This document shows, one piece after another, positions 36,626 through 46,175 of a stretch of DNA of 64,000 nt. The notes beneath the pieces were generated by a model. The model was given only the letters and a program-made list of their open reading frames with translations, did not search any database and was not told the origin of the DNA. The DNA is taken from NCBI GenBank assembly GCA_016721625.1, contig JADKHR010000001.1:1488001-1552000 (forward strand), given 5' to 3'. The position numbers were made by a program, and so were the translations under genes. Positions within the stretch are counted from its first letter, which is position 1. Every line of letters starts with the position of its first letter. The stretch is from Elusimicrobiota bacterium (GTDB taxonomy: Bacteria; Elusimicrobiota; Elusimicrobia; FEN-1173).

Positions 36626-37672
36626 ATGAAAACGGAATTAGACACGTCAGCTTTTAACCGGGCGACCATGAGCCAAAAAACCTATTCATTCCCTCTAAAG
36701 AATCGCGGAAGTCTTGCGCCCCGCTTGGCGCCCTCGCCCGCGCCAAAAACGGAGTCCCCCCTTCCCACCCTTCCTCGGCGCAAAGGCCCCGGACGGCTCC
36801 AACGGTGGAGGGAAAGGGCCATCCAAGCGGGCCTCTTCGTGGCCGCGGCCTCTTCTATTGCCATCACCTTGGGCATTGTGGGCATATTGGGGTTTGAATC
36901 CATCTCTTTTTTCCGTCAGGTCCCTCTCCTGAACTTTCTGACCGACCCCCAGTGGACCCCGCTTTTCGACGACGCCCATTACGGCATTATGCCTCTGGTG
37001 GCCGGAACGGCCACCGTGGCCGCCGTCGCGCTTTGCTTGGCTCTTCCCGTGGGGACAGTGACCGCCCTTTACCTTTCGGAATACGCTCCCCATCGGGTCC
37101 GGGAAATAGTGAAACCATTTTTAGAACTGTTGACGGCCGTTCCGACGGTCGTTTACGGATATTTCGCCCTTCTTTTCGTGACCCCGCTTCTCAAACATCT
37201 CATCCCCTCTCTTCCCGGCTTCAACATGCTGTCGGCCGGGCTCGTGATCGGGGTGATGATCATTCCCTATGTGAGTTCTCTTTCCGAGGACGCCATGCGG
37301 GCCGTGCCCATGCACTTGCGCGAAGCCAGCTACGCTATGGGCGCCACCCGGTTTCAAACCTCTGTCCGGGTCGTCTTTCCGGCCGCCTTGAGCGGCGTGG
37401 CCTCGGCTTATGTGCTGGGTTTTTCCCGCGCCATCGGGGAGACCATGGTGGTCGCCATCGCCGCCGGCATGCAACCCAACCTCACGTTTAATCCGCTCCA
37501 ACCCGCGGCCACCATCACGGCTTATATCGTACAGGTCTCCCTGGGGGATCTCCCTCACGGAAGTTTGGGTTACCAAACGATTTTTGCGGCGGGTCTCACG
37601 CTGATGCTGATGACCCTGGTGTTCAATATCGGCGGGCATGTTTTGCGCAAACGATTCCGGGAGAAATACTAA
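36626..37672 (+). CDS. pstC: Phosphate ABC transporter permease PstC (first system)
   Basis: PstC is one of two membrane subunits of the phosphate importer. The 348-residue protein has a long Pro/Arg-rich cytoplasmic N-terminus (about 1-65), then six membrane spans with the binding-protein-dependent permease loop EASYAMGATRFQTSVRVVFP, which docks on PstB. Other family motifs are LSEYAPHRVREIVKPFLELL, TAVPTVVYGYFAL and GFSRAIGETMVVAIAAG. ATG 36626 has AAAGGTG six bases upstream. Its stop shares a base with the pstA1 ATG. Confidence 0.95.
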   Translation: MKTELDTSAFNRATMSQKTYSFPLKNRGSLAPRLAPSPAPKTESPLPTLPRRKGPGRLQRWRERAIQAGLFVAAASSIAITLGIVGILGFESISFFRQVPLLNFLTDPQWTPLFDDAHYGIMPLVAGTATVAAVALCLALPVGTVTALYLSEYAPHRVREIVKPFLELLTAVPTVVYGYFALLFVTPLLKHLIPSLPGFNMLSAGLVIGVMIIPYVSSLSEDAMRAVPMHLREASYAMGATRFQTSVRVVFPAALSGVASAYVLGFSRAIGETMVVAIAAGMQPNLTFNPLQPAATITAYIVQVSLGDLPHGSLGYQTIFAAGLTLMLMTLVFNIGGHVLRKRFREKY

Positions 37673-38577
37673 TGGCCCTTCGCAAAGATATTGCACGGCG
37701 GAAACGCACGGACAAAGTGTTCTCGCTTCTGGGGTTGATGGCGACCCTGGTGGGGGTCGTCACGCTCCTGGCTCTGATGATCGATTTGGCCTGGGACGGG
37801 ACATCCCGGCTGAACTGGGCCTTTCTCTCCGCGTTCCCTTCTCGTTTTCCGGAAAAGGCCGGGATCCTGTCCGCCTGGGTGGGCACCGGCGTTGTCATGT
37901 TCGTGACGGCCTTGGCGGCCGTCCCCATGGGCGTGGCGGCGGGCGTCTATTTGGAGGAGTACGCGCCGAAAAACTGGATGACCACCTTGATTGAAATCAA
38001 CATCGCCAACCTGGCGGGCGTGCCTTCCATCGTGTACGGCCTCATGGCCCTCGGGCTGTTCGTTTATAAATTTAAACTCGGCATGAGCGTCTTGACGGCG
38101 GGCCTCACTCTCGCCCTCCTGATCCTGCCCATCGTCATCATGGCCACGCGGGAAGCCATCCGGACCATTCCGAGCTCCATCCGGGAGGCGGCTTTCGCCG
38201 TGGGAGCCACCCAATGGCAGTTGGTACGCCACCATATTTTACCCTACTCCGCGGGGGGCATTCTGACCGGGGTTATTATCGGCCTCTCCCGCGCTATCGG
38301 TGAAAGCGCCCCCCTCATCACCATCGGCGCTCTTACCTTTATCGCTTTCCTGCCCGCCTCTCCTTTCACGGGGACCTTCCCTTTCATCTCCTTCGAATGG
38401 TTGAAATCCCCCTACACCGTCCTGCCGATTCAAGCTTTTAACTGGATATCCCGACCCCAAAAATCTTTTCATTTGAACGCCGCCGCCGCTGGAATGGTTC
38501 TCATGGCCATGACGCTTGCCATGAACGGCGCGGCCATCTGGATTCGATATCGTTTCCGAAAGAGGATAAAATGGTAG
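37672..38577 (+). CDS. pstA: Phosphate ABC transporter permease PstA (first system)
   Basis: PstA pairs with PstC to form the membrane channel. The 301-residue protein has six predicted spans and the family motifs [34 protein letters not shown], the EAA-type coupling loop [20 protein letters not shown], and [22 protein letters not shown] coupling to pstC1 and a 7-base overlap with pstB1 indicate a tight operon. Length is normal for PstA. Confidence 0.95.
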   Translation: MALRKDIARRKRTDKVFSLLGLMATLVGVVTLLALMIDLAWDGTSRLNWAFLSAFPSRFPEKAGILSAWVGTGVVMFVTALAAVPMGVAAGVYLEEYAPKNWMTTLIEINIANLAGVPSIVYGLMALGLFVYKFKLGMSVLTAGLTLALLILPIVIMATREAIRTIPSSIREAAFAVGATQWQLVRHHILPYSAGGILTGVIIGLSRAIGESAPLITIGALTFIAFLPASPFTGTFPFISFEWLKSPYTVLPIQAFNWISRPQKSFHLNAAAAGMVLMAMTLAMNGAAIWIRYRFRKRIKW

Positions 38578-39374
38578 AAACCTTAAACGCCCCCGCGAAC
38601 GTGCTGGCCGGCGCTCCCGTCAAAGCGGACGTGAGCGCGCTCAGCTTCTATTACGGGACCCACCAAGTGTTGAAAAACATCACGCTGTCCATTCCGGAAA
38701 AGAAAGTCACCGCCCTGATCGGCCCCTCGGGATGCGGGAAAACCACACTCCTGCGTTGCTTTAACCGGATGCACGACCTGTACCCCGGGAACCGATACGA
38801 GGGAGACATTCGTCTCTCGCCGGAAAACATCAATATCTTAGGCAACGACGTGGATCCCATAGAAGTTCGTATGCGGATCAGCATGGTCTTCCAGAAAGCC
38901 AATCCCTTTCCGAAAACCATCTTCGAGAACGTGGCCTATGGCCTTCGCGTTCGAGGAGACCTTAAAAATTCTGCCATTGCCGAACGGGTGGAACAGGCCC
39001 TGCGCGGCGCGGCGCTGTGGGACGAGGTGAAAGACCGGCTCCATTCCTTGGGCGCCAATCTCTCCGGCGGACAGCAACAGAGGCTTTGTATCGCCCGCGC
39101 CCTGGTGACCGACCCCGAAATCATCCTCTTCGATGAACCCACCAGCGCCCTGGATCCGATTGCCACGGGCAAAGTCGAAGAATTGGTGGCCGATCTAAAA
39201 AGTCGAGTGACCATTCTCATCGTCACCCACAACATGCAACAAGCCGCACGGGTTTCGGATTTTACCGGTTTCATGTACATTGGGGAGTTAGCGGAGTTCG
39301 ATCGGACGGAAAAGATTTTTACCAACCCGTCGAATAAACTGACCGAAGACTACATCACAGGGAGATTCGGATAA
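38571..39374 (+). CDS. pstB: Phosphate ABC transporter ATPase PstB (first system, canonical)
   Basis: PstB powers phosphate uptake by ATP hydrolysis. The 267-residue protein has every catalytic motif: Walker [11 protein letters not shown]-loop [11 protein letters not shown], signature [10 protein letters not shown], Walker [14 protein letters not shown] and H-loop [12 protein letters not shown]. It is therefore expected to work as an ordinary homodimer, unlike the PstB pair of the second system at 47-48.6 kb. It ends YITGRFG, the usual PstB tail, and overlaps the phoU1 ATG. Confidence 0.97.
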   Translation: MVETLNAPANVLAGAPVKADVSALSFYYGTHQVLKNITLSIPEKKVTALIGPSGCGKTTLLRCFNRMHDLYPGNRYEGDIRLSPENINILGNDVDPIEVRMRISMVFQKANPFPKTIFENVAYGLRVRGDLKNSAIAERVEQALRGAALWDEVKDRLHSLGANLSGGQQQRLCIARALVTDPEIILFDEPTSALDPIATGKVEELVADLKSRVTILIVTHNMQQAARVSDFTGFMYIGELAEFDRTEKIFTNPSNKLTEDYITGRFG

Positions 39375-40057
39375 TGGACCGTCATTTTGACCAAGACCTG
39401 AAAGCGCTGGAAAAGAAAATTTTGGACATGGGCGCGCTCTGCGAATCCATGATCCAGAAAACCGTCAAAGCCCTCGTCGCGCGGGACAGCGCCCTGACCG
39501 AAGAAGTTTTTTCCATGGAGGACGAAGCCAACCGGCTCCACATGGAGATCGACGATACCGTGGTGAAACTGTTGGCCCTCCATCAACCCATGGCGGTGGA
39601 CCTGCGGTTCTTGACCGCCGCCATGAAGGTGAACAGCGATCTGGAACGCATCGCCGACATGGCCGTCAATGCCGGGCAGACGGGGTACTACCACCTGTTC
39701 AAAGAACCCCCGGTTCCCCAGCTGTCCATGATCACCCGCATGGCGGAAATCGCCCAGAAAATGTTGCGGGAAAGTTTGGACGCCTACGCGCGGCGGGACG
39801 TCCAACTGGCCCAGCGCGTTCTGATCGAGGACGAGGAGGAAGACCGGCTCAAGGCCAAGGCCTTGACGGAGTTGATCTCTCTTATCCGCTCCGACCCCCC
39901 GCGCTCGGAGGCTTTTGTGGAGTTGATTTTGCTTTCCAAGAACATGGAACGGATCGGGGACCACGCGACGAACATCGCCGAAGATGTGGTCTACATGGTT
40001 CTGGGAAAAGACATCCGGCACCGAGGCCTGGCGGGCCGAACCCCAGCGTCCACTTAA
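39374..40057 (+). CDS. phoU: Phosphate signalling protein PhoU (first copy)
   Basis: PhoU links the Pst transporter to phosphate signalling and restrains uptake. The 227-residue protein has two tandem three-helix PhoU repeats, each with the metal-binding type motif: MEIDDTVVKLLALHQPMAVDL in the first, and LILLSKNMERIGDHATNIAED in the second. It overlaps the pstB1 stop. A second PhoU at 48.7 kb has nearly the same layout, with long identical stretches, so one arose from the other by duplication. Confidence 0.95.
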   Translation: MDRHFDQDLKALEKKILDMGALCESMIQKTVKALVARDSALTEEVFSMEDEANRLHMEIDDTVVKLLALHQPMAVDLRFLTAAMKVNSDLERIADMAVNAGQTGYYHLFKEPPVPQLSMITRMAEIAQKMLRESLDAYARRDVQLAQRVLIEDEEEDRLKAKALTELISLIRSDPPRSEAFVELILLSKNMERIGDHATNIAEDVVYMVLGKDIRHRGLAGRTPAST

Positions 40058-40075
40058 CCCAGCCGGTCGTCCCCC

Positions 40076-42202
40076 TTGACCCGGTTTCTCCCGACGCTTC
40101 CCCATCTCCTCAGTTCCCCTGGCCGCCCATTTATCCACCGGGACCTGGGGGGGCTTCAGTTCAACGAACGCGTTTTAGCGGAAGCGCGATCGAGTTCCAA
40201 CCCCTTGCTCGAACGCCTGAAATTCCTGGCCATCACCGCGTCCAACCTTGACGAATTTTTTATGATCCGTTACGCCTCCTTGGACCGCTCCATCCGAACC
40301 CAACGGAACCGGCGGGCCGCTCGGCACCTCTTGGAAACCCGAAACACCCTCCTGGACATGGTGACGTCCTTGGCGGCCAAACAGGTCGAAACCTTAGACT
40401 TGCTGGCTTCGGCGTTGGAAGCGAAAGGAATTCAGTTGGTTCGACGTCCCCAATTGAATAGCGACAATTTTCGGATCGGGCAGGAGATTTTTTCCCGGGA
40501 TATTTTGCCTCACCTCTCCCCGCCGGAACCGTTTCGGCCCAACCGGTTAAGTTTTTTGGAAAACCTAAAATGCGCCGTTGTTTTTCCCTCCGGCCTCTGG
40601 ATCCCGGTTTCTCGACGTCTTGCGCCCCTGCACATCCACGCCGGCGAAAACGGCCCTTGCCGACTCTTTTTTCTCGACGATCTCCTGCTCAGCCACGCCG
40701 GGGCCGCCTTCCGACTCCCCGGTAACCCCGCCATTTTTCGTTTGACCAGAGACGGCGACATTCCGGTGGAACTGTCGGAGGAGGATCCCTCCTTGGTCCC
40801 CGACATTATCCGAACCGGCGTGGGGTCCCGGGACCGGGGCCGGCCCGTTCGGCTCCAATACGGGGGCGAGGCGGTTTTGGATCTCCTGGAACGGTGCGTC
40901 GCCGCCCTCCGGCTTTCGCCCCGGCAAGTTCATCCGGCCCCGGGCAGTCTTCATCTTTCCGGCCTCTGGTCGGCCCTGGGACGGTTGCCCGCCCGGTTTC
41001 GTTCCGAATCCAGCCTGACCACCCCGCCGTTCAAACCTTTTCTCATGCAATCGTTGGCCAAGCGGGACTCGATCTTTAAAGAACTTCAGGGGCGGGATAT
41101 CCTTCTGCACCATCCCTATGAGAGCTTTGACGGTTACGTCAATTTCATTCAAGCCTCCGCCAAAGACCCGGCCGTCACGTCCATTCAACAGACGGTGTAT
41201 CGCATGGACGCCCTCTCGCCCGTGATCGCGGCGCTGAAAAACGCCGCGGCGGCAAAAAAACGGGTGCGCGTGGTCATTGAACTTCGCGCCCGCTTCGATG
41301 AGATGAACAATCTTCGACTGGCTGACGAGCTTCGGAAAGCGGGGGTCGAAGTGGCGTTTGGGTTTGGTCGGCTCAAAATTCACGCCAAAGTGGCGCTCGT
41401 GACGCGGAGGGAAAACGGCGTGGATCGTCTATACACCCACCTATCGACAGGCAATTACAACGCCGCCACGGCGCGCGCCTACGAAGACCTGGCCATCCTC
41501 ACCGCCCGGCCCGAATACGGGGAAGACGCCCAAATATTTTTCGACGCTCTCTGTCACGGCCAAGTCCCGATGGGGTTTAAAACCGTCATCCCGGCCCCCG
41601 CCCGGCTCCACCGACTGCTTTTGCAATTGATCGAGGCGGAAACCGCGGCCGCGCGCGCCGGGCGCCCCGCCTCTCTTTTCGCCAAAACCAACGCGTTGGT
41701 CGACGAGGGGATCATCGAAAGCCTCTACCGCGCGTCCCAAGCCGGGGTCCGGGTGGACCTCATGGTGCGGGGGGCTTGTTCGCTGATCCCGGGAGTCAAA
41801 GGCTTGAGCGATAACATCCGGGTTCTCTCCATCGTCGACCAATTTTTGGAACATAGCCGGATCTTCTATTTTGGCGATTCCAACCGCATGTATCTCTCCA
41901 GCGCCGACTGGATGCCGCGGAATTTTTTTTCGCGCCTGGAAATCGCCTTTCCGATTTTAGACGACCGCCTGCGCCGGTTCATTCGGGACGTGGTGATCCC
42001 GATCTATTTGGCCGATACCGTGAAAGCCCGGGAATTGACCCCCCAAGGCACCTGGCGAAAACGTTCCCCCTCGCTCGTTCGTCCGATCCCCAGCTACCTT
42101 CGCCTTCCTTCCCCGGTCCGGGCCCAGGCGTGCTTCGTGGAACTCGCCCACCGCGAGTATCGAGGCACCCCCCTTTGCCGTGAAATCCCCCCCCTTCCCT
42201 GA
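40076..42202 (+). CDS. ppk1: Polyphosphate kinase 1
   Basis: PPK1 polymerises the gamma-phosphate of ATP into polyphosphate. The 708-residue protein is of normal length. It shows the N-terminal FIHRDLGGLQFNERVLAEA and ITASNLDEFFMIRYASL. The phospho-acceptor His is about 436 in RLKIHAKVALV, followed by HLSTGNYNAATAR, and a second phospholipase-D-like site lies at LEHSRIFYF. A TTG at 40076 is used as start because an in-frame stop lies at 40055 and the conserved N-terminus follows about 20 residues later. No strong ribosome site is seen. It follows phoU1 by 18 bases, tying polyphosphate storage to uptake. Confidence 0.94.
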   Translation: MTRFLPTLPHLLSSPGRPFIHRDLGGLQFNERVLAEARSSSNPLLERLKFLAITASNLDEFFMIRYASLDRSIRTQRNRRAARHLLETRNTLLDMVTSLAAKQVETLDLLASALEAKGIQLVRRPQLNSDNFRIGQEIFSRDILPHLSPPEPFRPNRLSFLENLKCAVVFPSGLWIPVSRRLAPLHIHAGENGPCRLFFLDDLLLSHAGAAFRLPGNPAIFRLTRDGDIPVELSEEDPSLVPDIIRTGVGSRDRGRPVRLQYGGEAVLDLLERCVAALRLSPRQVHPAPGSLHLSGLWSALGRLPARFRSESSLTTPPFKPFLMQSLAKRDSIFKELQGRDILLHHPYESFDGYVNFIQASAKDPAVTSIQQTVYRMDALSPVIAALKNAAAAKKRVRVVIELRARFDEMNNLRLADELRKAGVEVAFGFGRLKIHAKVALVTRRENGVDRLYTHLSTGNYNAATARAYEDLAILTARPEYGEDAQIFFDALCHGQVPMGFKTVIPAPARLHRLLLQLIEAETAAARAGRPASLFAKTNALVDEGIIESLYRASQAGVRVDLMVRGACSLIPGVKGLSDNIRVLSIVDQFLEHSRIFYFGDSNRMYLSSADWMPRNFFSRLEIAFPILDDRLRRFIRDVVIPIYLADTVKARELTPQGTWRKRSPSLVRPIPSYLRLPSPVRAQACFVELAHREYRGTPLCREIPPLP

Positions 42203-42673
42203 ACGGACCTGGATCGTCCTCCGCCACGCCCACCGCTCGCTGAAACATCGGGCGGCCGACAATGGGCTGAGCCGGAAGGGGAAGGCGCAAGCCAAACGAA
42301 TGAGGGATTTTTTTTAGAGGAGTTCGGAAAAAAAGCCCGTCCGAAAATTTATTCGAGTCCCCAGCGCCGGTGCATGGAAACGGTGGGCCCTCTGGGGGAC
42401 CTCTGCGGGGTCGAAATTAAAACGCTGGCCACGTTCAGGGAACAGGGTTTTTTTGAAAGCCATCCTCGGTTCCGGACCCGGACCGCACGGGCGGTTGATT
42501 CTCTTCAGCGGGATTTATCTCCGCTGATGATTATTTGTTCCCACGGGGACTGGATTCCCATCGCCATGGAACATTTAACCGGGGCGCGCCTCCGGCTCAA
42601 AAAAGGGGGATGGATCCAGGTCGAGCTCACGTCCCCCCCGCGGCTGGCCTCTCTTCGACAGACGCTCCCGTAG
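42180..42673 (+). pseudogene. SixA-like histidine phosphatase, frameshifted in a T8 run
   Basis: A GTG at 42180, overlapping the end of ppk1, opens MKSPPFPERTWIVLRHAHRS, where RHA is the phosphoacceptor motif of the histidine phosphatase superfamily. The frame stops at 42315-42317 right after a run of eight T (42308-42315). One extra T would give RMRDFFLEEFGKKARPKIY and continue in the second frame as SSPQRRCMETVG to the second His motif IICSHGDWIPIAMEH. The complete protein would have about 164 residues, normal for SixA. It probably acts on phosphohistidine or small phosphate compounds. Sequencing error in the homopolymer is likely, and transcript slippage is possible. Confidence 0.78.
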
Positions 42674-42677
42674 TATT

Positions 42678-44192
42678 TTATTTTCGGGCGCGGGCCGCCA
42701 GGGAAAGATGGAAGACTCTCTCGAACAGTTCTTTTTTTTGTTCCACCCTCAAAACCGCCAGGTCCACCGCCGACCGTTCACCTTCCAAATCCAAATAAAC
42801 CCGGCCCCGTTCCCGCTGGACGGCTCGAAGCGTGACCAAATGGGCTTGGGGTTTCTCTAAGGCGTCGACGATTCGAAGTAGAGAGAGAAGGCGAAGGAAC
42901 GCCCCGCGGCGGGAAGCCTCTTGGAACGGGATCTCTTCTCGTTCCAATTTCCCCCCCTTGTGCCAGAGCACCAACTGGGCGACAAACTCAAGCTCCCAAG
43001 CGTCCACCCCAGGAAAATCTCCGTTCTTGATCATGTAGTAAGAATGGCGCTCGTGGTGAACCGGGCTCACCGCTTCACCCACGTCCTGTAGCCAGGCGGC
43101 GGCCACGAGATAATCCCGCCAGGCTCGGCCCAAGCGGTGAAGAGGCGCCAACCGATCAAAGAGGGTCTTGGCAAACCCTTCCACATGTTGAAGATGACGC
43201 GCCGGTTGGCCCCAGAAACGGGCCTTCTCAAACACATCTTTAAGGTGGAAATCCAAAGCCGTCCCCACGCCACGGCGGATCGTGGAGACCTCCTCCTCCA
43301 GCATACCGTCCCGCAAAGAGAAATCCGTGGGTTCCACCCGTTCGGCCCTCAGGGCCTGGACAATTTCATCCAACACGATGGCCCCCGCCAAAATCGTATC
43401 GATCCGCTTGGGTTCCATGCCCGGCACCCGGGAGAGACCGGCCCGGGAAAGAGAAGCGAGCCTCTCGGCCCAACGTCGAAGGGACTTGTCCGTCAGCGCG
43501 CCGCCTTTGGCGGTCCGCTGAATCCGGTCCAAGGCGCGAATGGTGCCCGCCGACCCGATGATTTTGGACACGTCCGGCCAGCCGCCCCGGGGAGCGCCTT
43601 CGGCTAACAGGCTCCGGACATGGCGGTGAAGTTTGGTGACGGGGGAATGCTCTCCCCGGGCGGGACGGGGAGGGACCGTTTTCAGATAAACCTGTTGAAG
43701 CCGCGCCACGCCAAATTTAAAACTGGTGGACCGGAGGATCCGCTGGCCGCGACAGAGGGTGATTTCCACACTTCCCCCCCCGATGTCCACCAGGGCGGTG
43801 ATATCCTTGGCGTCCCGCTCCTCATGGGTCAAGATGCCTTGGGCAATCAGACGGGCCTCTTCTTTTCCGGAAATAACTCGCACATCAAACCCGGTACGGC
43901 GTTTAAGGAGAGCGAGGAACACGTCGCTGTTGGCCGAGTCCCGCAGGGCGCTCGTTCCGAAGGCCGTGACACGGGCCACGCTCAAATTTCGGCAGGTTTT
44001 TTGAAAGCTTTCAAAGGCCGCCAGGGTCCGCCCCATGGCCGCCTTGGCCAGTCGGCCTGTTTGGAAAACACCCTCCCCCAACCGCACCGCCAGCCGTTCC
44101 CGATGGAGCCGGCGCGCCGTCCCGTTCGACGTCACGTCCACCACGTCGAACCGAACCGCGTTGGTGCCAAGATCAATCAGAGCCATGCGCAT
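42678..44192 (-). CDS. ppx: Exopolyphosphatase / pppGpp phosphatase (Ppx/GppA family)
   Basis: Ppx releases phosphate from polyphosphate chains, and GppA acts on pppGpp. The 504-residue protein has the actin-like ATPase fold with MALIDLGTNAVRFDVVD, the catalytic Glu region SGKEEARLIAQGIL and ALVDIGGGSVEITLC. A C-terminal HD-type helical domain follows with YLVAAAWLQDVGEAVSPVHHERHSYY-style His/Asp residues near 365-390. The frame is open upstream to 44708, but homology starts at ATG 44192 with GGAG ten bases before it. It converges on the ppk1-sixA genes with only 4 bases between stops. Ppx is the likelier role given that context. Confidence 0.9.
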   Translation of the reverse strand: MRMALIDLGTNAVRFDVVDVTSNGTARRLHRERLAVRLGEGVFQTGRLAKAAMGRTLAAFESFQKTCRNLSVARVTAFGTSALRDSANSDVFLALLKRRTGFDVRVISGKEEARLIAQGILTHEERDAKDITALVDIGGGSVEITLCRGQRILRSTSFKFGVARLQQVYLKTVPPRPARGEHSPVTKLHRHVRSLLAEGAPRGGWPDVSKIIGSAGTIRALDRIQRTAKGGALTDKSLRRWAERLASLSRAGLSRVPGMEPKRIDTILAGAIVLDEIVQALRAERVEPTDFSLRDGMLEEEVSTIRRGVGTALDFHLKDVFEKARFWGQPARHLQHVEGFAKTLFDRLAPLHRLGRAWRDYLVAAAWLQDVGEAVSPVHHERHSYYMIKNGDFPGVDAWELEFVAQLVLWHKGGKLEREEIPFQEASRRGAFLRLLSLLRIVDALEKPQAHLVTLRAVQRERGRVYLDLEGERSAVDLAVLRVEQKKELFERVFHLSLAARARK

Positions 44193-44403
44193 GAGAGGAT
44201 TGCTCCAGGTTTTCGGAAACCGAACCCCGCGCCTCGGGGCTAGGGATAAGAGACATTTTCGCAATTTAGACGAGGCAGGGAAAGGCAGGTGACCGGAAAT
44301 CCATCGTGCGCCGACCCTTCCAGGCAACTCGGGAAAGTGGTACATTCTGGCGTCGTCGCTGGTTTCTCTTCCGGAGACGACCCATTCGCGTGACGGGAGA
44401 ACC

Positions 44404-45240
44404 ATGAAGAAAGGCGCATTCCTTTGCTCGTTTTTGTTCGCGGTTTTTCCGTTGAGCGCGGCGCCCACGGTGACCCTGAAAGGGTCCGACACCATGGTCA
44501 TTTTGAACCAGAGGTGGGCGGAGCGGTACATGGCGGAGCGCGCCGACGTGGTGGTGCAGGTGACGGGCGGGGGTTCCGGCACGGGAATCGCCGCGCTCCT
44601 GGCCGGTTCCACCGACATCTGCGCCTCCTCCCGCCCCATGAAAGAAAAAGAACGGGCCGCGCTGGAAGCCAAGACCGGGCGACCCCCCGTTGAAATTTCC
44701 GTGGCCAAGGACGGGATCGCCGTCTATCTCAACGAGGCCAACCCGGTCCATGAGCTCACGCTGGAACAGGTGGCGCGGATCTACCGGCGAAAGGTGAGCA
44801 ACTGGCGCGAGGTCGGCGGAGCGGACCAGAAAATTATTCTCTATTCCCGAGAAAACAATTCCGGCACCTACGAGTTCTTCAAGGAACACGTATTGAAGAA
44901 GAAGGATTTTACCCCCTACGCCCAATGCCTCCCCGGAACCGCTTCGGTGGCCAACGCCGTGGCCCGGGACAAACGCGGCATTGGGTACGGCGGCGCGGCC
45001 TACGCCAAAGGCATCCGATTTTGCCCGATCCAACCCGGCGACGGGAGCCCTGGCATTCCCCCCGACGAGAAACACATCCTGGACGGAAGCTATCCCGTGA
45101 GCCGGAACCTTTATTTCTATCTGCGGGGCCCCGCCGAAGGACCGCTGAAGGATTTCATCGATTTCGTTTTGAGCCCGGAGGGACAGGCCATCGTATCTAA
45201 AGTGGGCTATTACCCCGTCCGCCCGGGAAACAAAAAATGA
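44404..45240 (+). CDS. pstS2: Phosphate-binding protein PstS (second system)
   Basis: The 278-residue periplasmic binding protein has a Sec signal (LCSFLFAVFPLSAAPT) and the phosphate-site motifs LKGSDTMVILNQRWAERYM, VTGGGSGTGIAALLAGSTDI and SRPM. RENNSGTYEFFKEHVL follows later. It is shorter and clearly different from PstS1, nearer the TIGR02136-type PstS. GGGAG precedes the ATG. The stop overlaps pstC2 (ATGA). No Pho-box-like repeat was found in the 211 bases upstream, so control may differ from the first system. Confidence 0.94.
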   Translation: MKKGAFLCSFLFAVFPLSAAPTVTLKGSDTMVILNQRWAERYMAERADVVVQVTGGGSGTGIAALLAGSTDICASSRPMKEKERAALEAKTGRPPVEISVAKDGIAVYLNEANPVHELTLEQVARIYRRKVSNWREVGGADQKIILYSRENNSGTYEFFKEHVLKKKDFTPYAQCLPGTASVANAVARDKRGIGYGGAAYAKGIRFCPIQPGDGSPGIPPDEKHILDGSYPVSRNLYFYLRGPAEGPLKDFIDFVLSPEGQAIVSKVGYYPVRPGNKK

Positions 45241-46175
45241 ACCGCCCCCCGATCCTGGAACAGTTGATTGAGTGGGGAATCCGCGTCAGCGCGGGGATGG
45301 CCATCGCGGGTCTCATCCTGATTTTCGTCTTCATCGGGAAAGAGGCCCTGCCTCTTTTCACCTCCCCGGAAGCCCGGCAAGAGGCCAGCCTCTCAAAACT
45401 TTTCGTGGCGCAGGTCCCCGAAGAAGGCGAACCACCGGGCCACATGTGGCAACCCGTGTCGGAACTCCCAAAATACTCCCTGTGGCCCCTCATCATCGGC
45501 ACGCTCAAAGTCACCCTGGTGGCGTTGGTTTTCGCTTTCCCCTTGGCGCTTGGCGCCGCCTTATTCACCTCGGAATTCGCCCCTCCGTGGCTCCGGGAAA
45601 TCGTAAAACCCGTGATCGAACTTTTGGCCGGAATCCCGTCCGTGGTGTTGGGGTTCTTGGCTCTCATCGTCATGGCCACCACGATTCAAGACCTGTTTCA
45701 CCTGGACTACCGGCTGAACACGGTGAACGCCGGGATTGCCCTGGGCCTGGCCGTCATCCCCATCGTCTTCACCGTGGCCGAAGACGCCTTAACCGCGGTT
45801 CCCCAGGCCTACCGGCAGGGGGCCATCGCCCTGGGCGCCACCCCGTGGCAAACCGCCCGTCGGGTGGTTCTCCCCGCGGCCTTCCCCGGCATTTTCGCCG
45901 CCGGTATTTTGGGGTTCGGGCGGGCCATCGGGGAAACCATGATCGTCCTCATGGCTTCCGGCAACCAGGCCATTCCCAGTTGGAATCTGGGCTACGGATT
46001 CCGAAGCCTGTCCGCCACCGTGGCCTCGGAGTTGGGGGAAGTGGTGCGGGGAAGCCCCCATTACCATGTGCTCTTTTTCATCGGGGTCCTTTTGTTCATC
46101 TTCACGTTCTTGATCAACCTCTTGGGCCAGGTTTGGGTCGGACGATTGAACCGCAAACTGACGGGGAAAAAATGA
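45237..46175 (+). CDS. pstC2: Phosphate ABC transporter permease PstC (second system)
   Basis: The 312-residue membrane protein has six spans and PstC motifs SEFAPPWLREIVKPVIELL, LAGIPSVVLGFLALIVM, the coupling loop QGAIALGATPWQTARRVVLP and GFGRAIGETMIVLMASGN. A periplasmic loop after the first span (about 40-80) is longer than in PstC1, and the large Pro-rich N-terminus of PstC1 is missing. ATGA overlaps join it to pstS2 and pstA2. Confidence 0.95.
   Translation: MNRPPILEQLIEWGIRVSAGMAIAGLILIFVFIGKEALPLFTSPEARQEASLSKLFVAQVPEEGEPPGHMWQPVSELPKYSLWPLIIGTLKVTLVALVFAFPLALGAALFTSEFAPPWLREIVKPVIELLAGIPSVVLGFLALIVMATTIQDLFHLDYRLNTVNAGIALGLAVIPIVFTVAEDALTAVPQAYRQGAIALGATPWQTARRVVLPAAFPGIFAAGILGFGRAIGETMIVLMASGNQAIPSWNLGYGFRSLSATVASELGEVVRGSPHYHVLFFIGVLLFIFTFLINLLGQVWVGRLNRKLTGKK

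Noticed and set aside
44193..44403. Pho box upstream of pstS2
   Set aside because: The 211 bases were read for GTCA-type 11-base periodic repeats and none was found.
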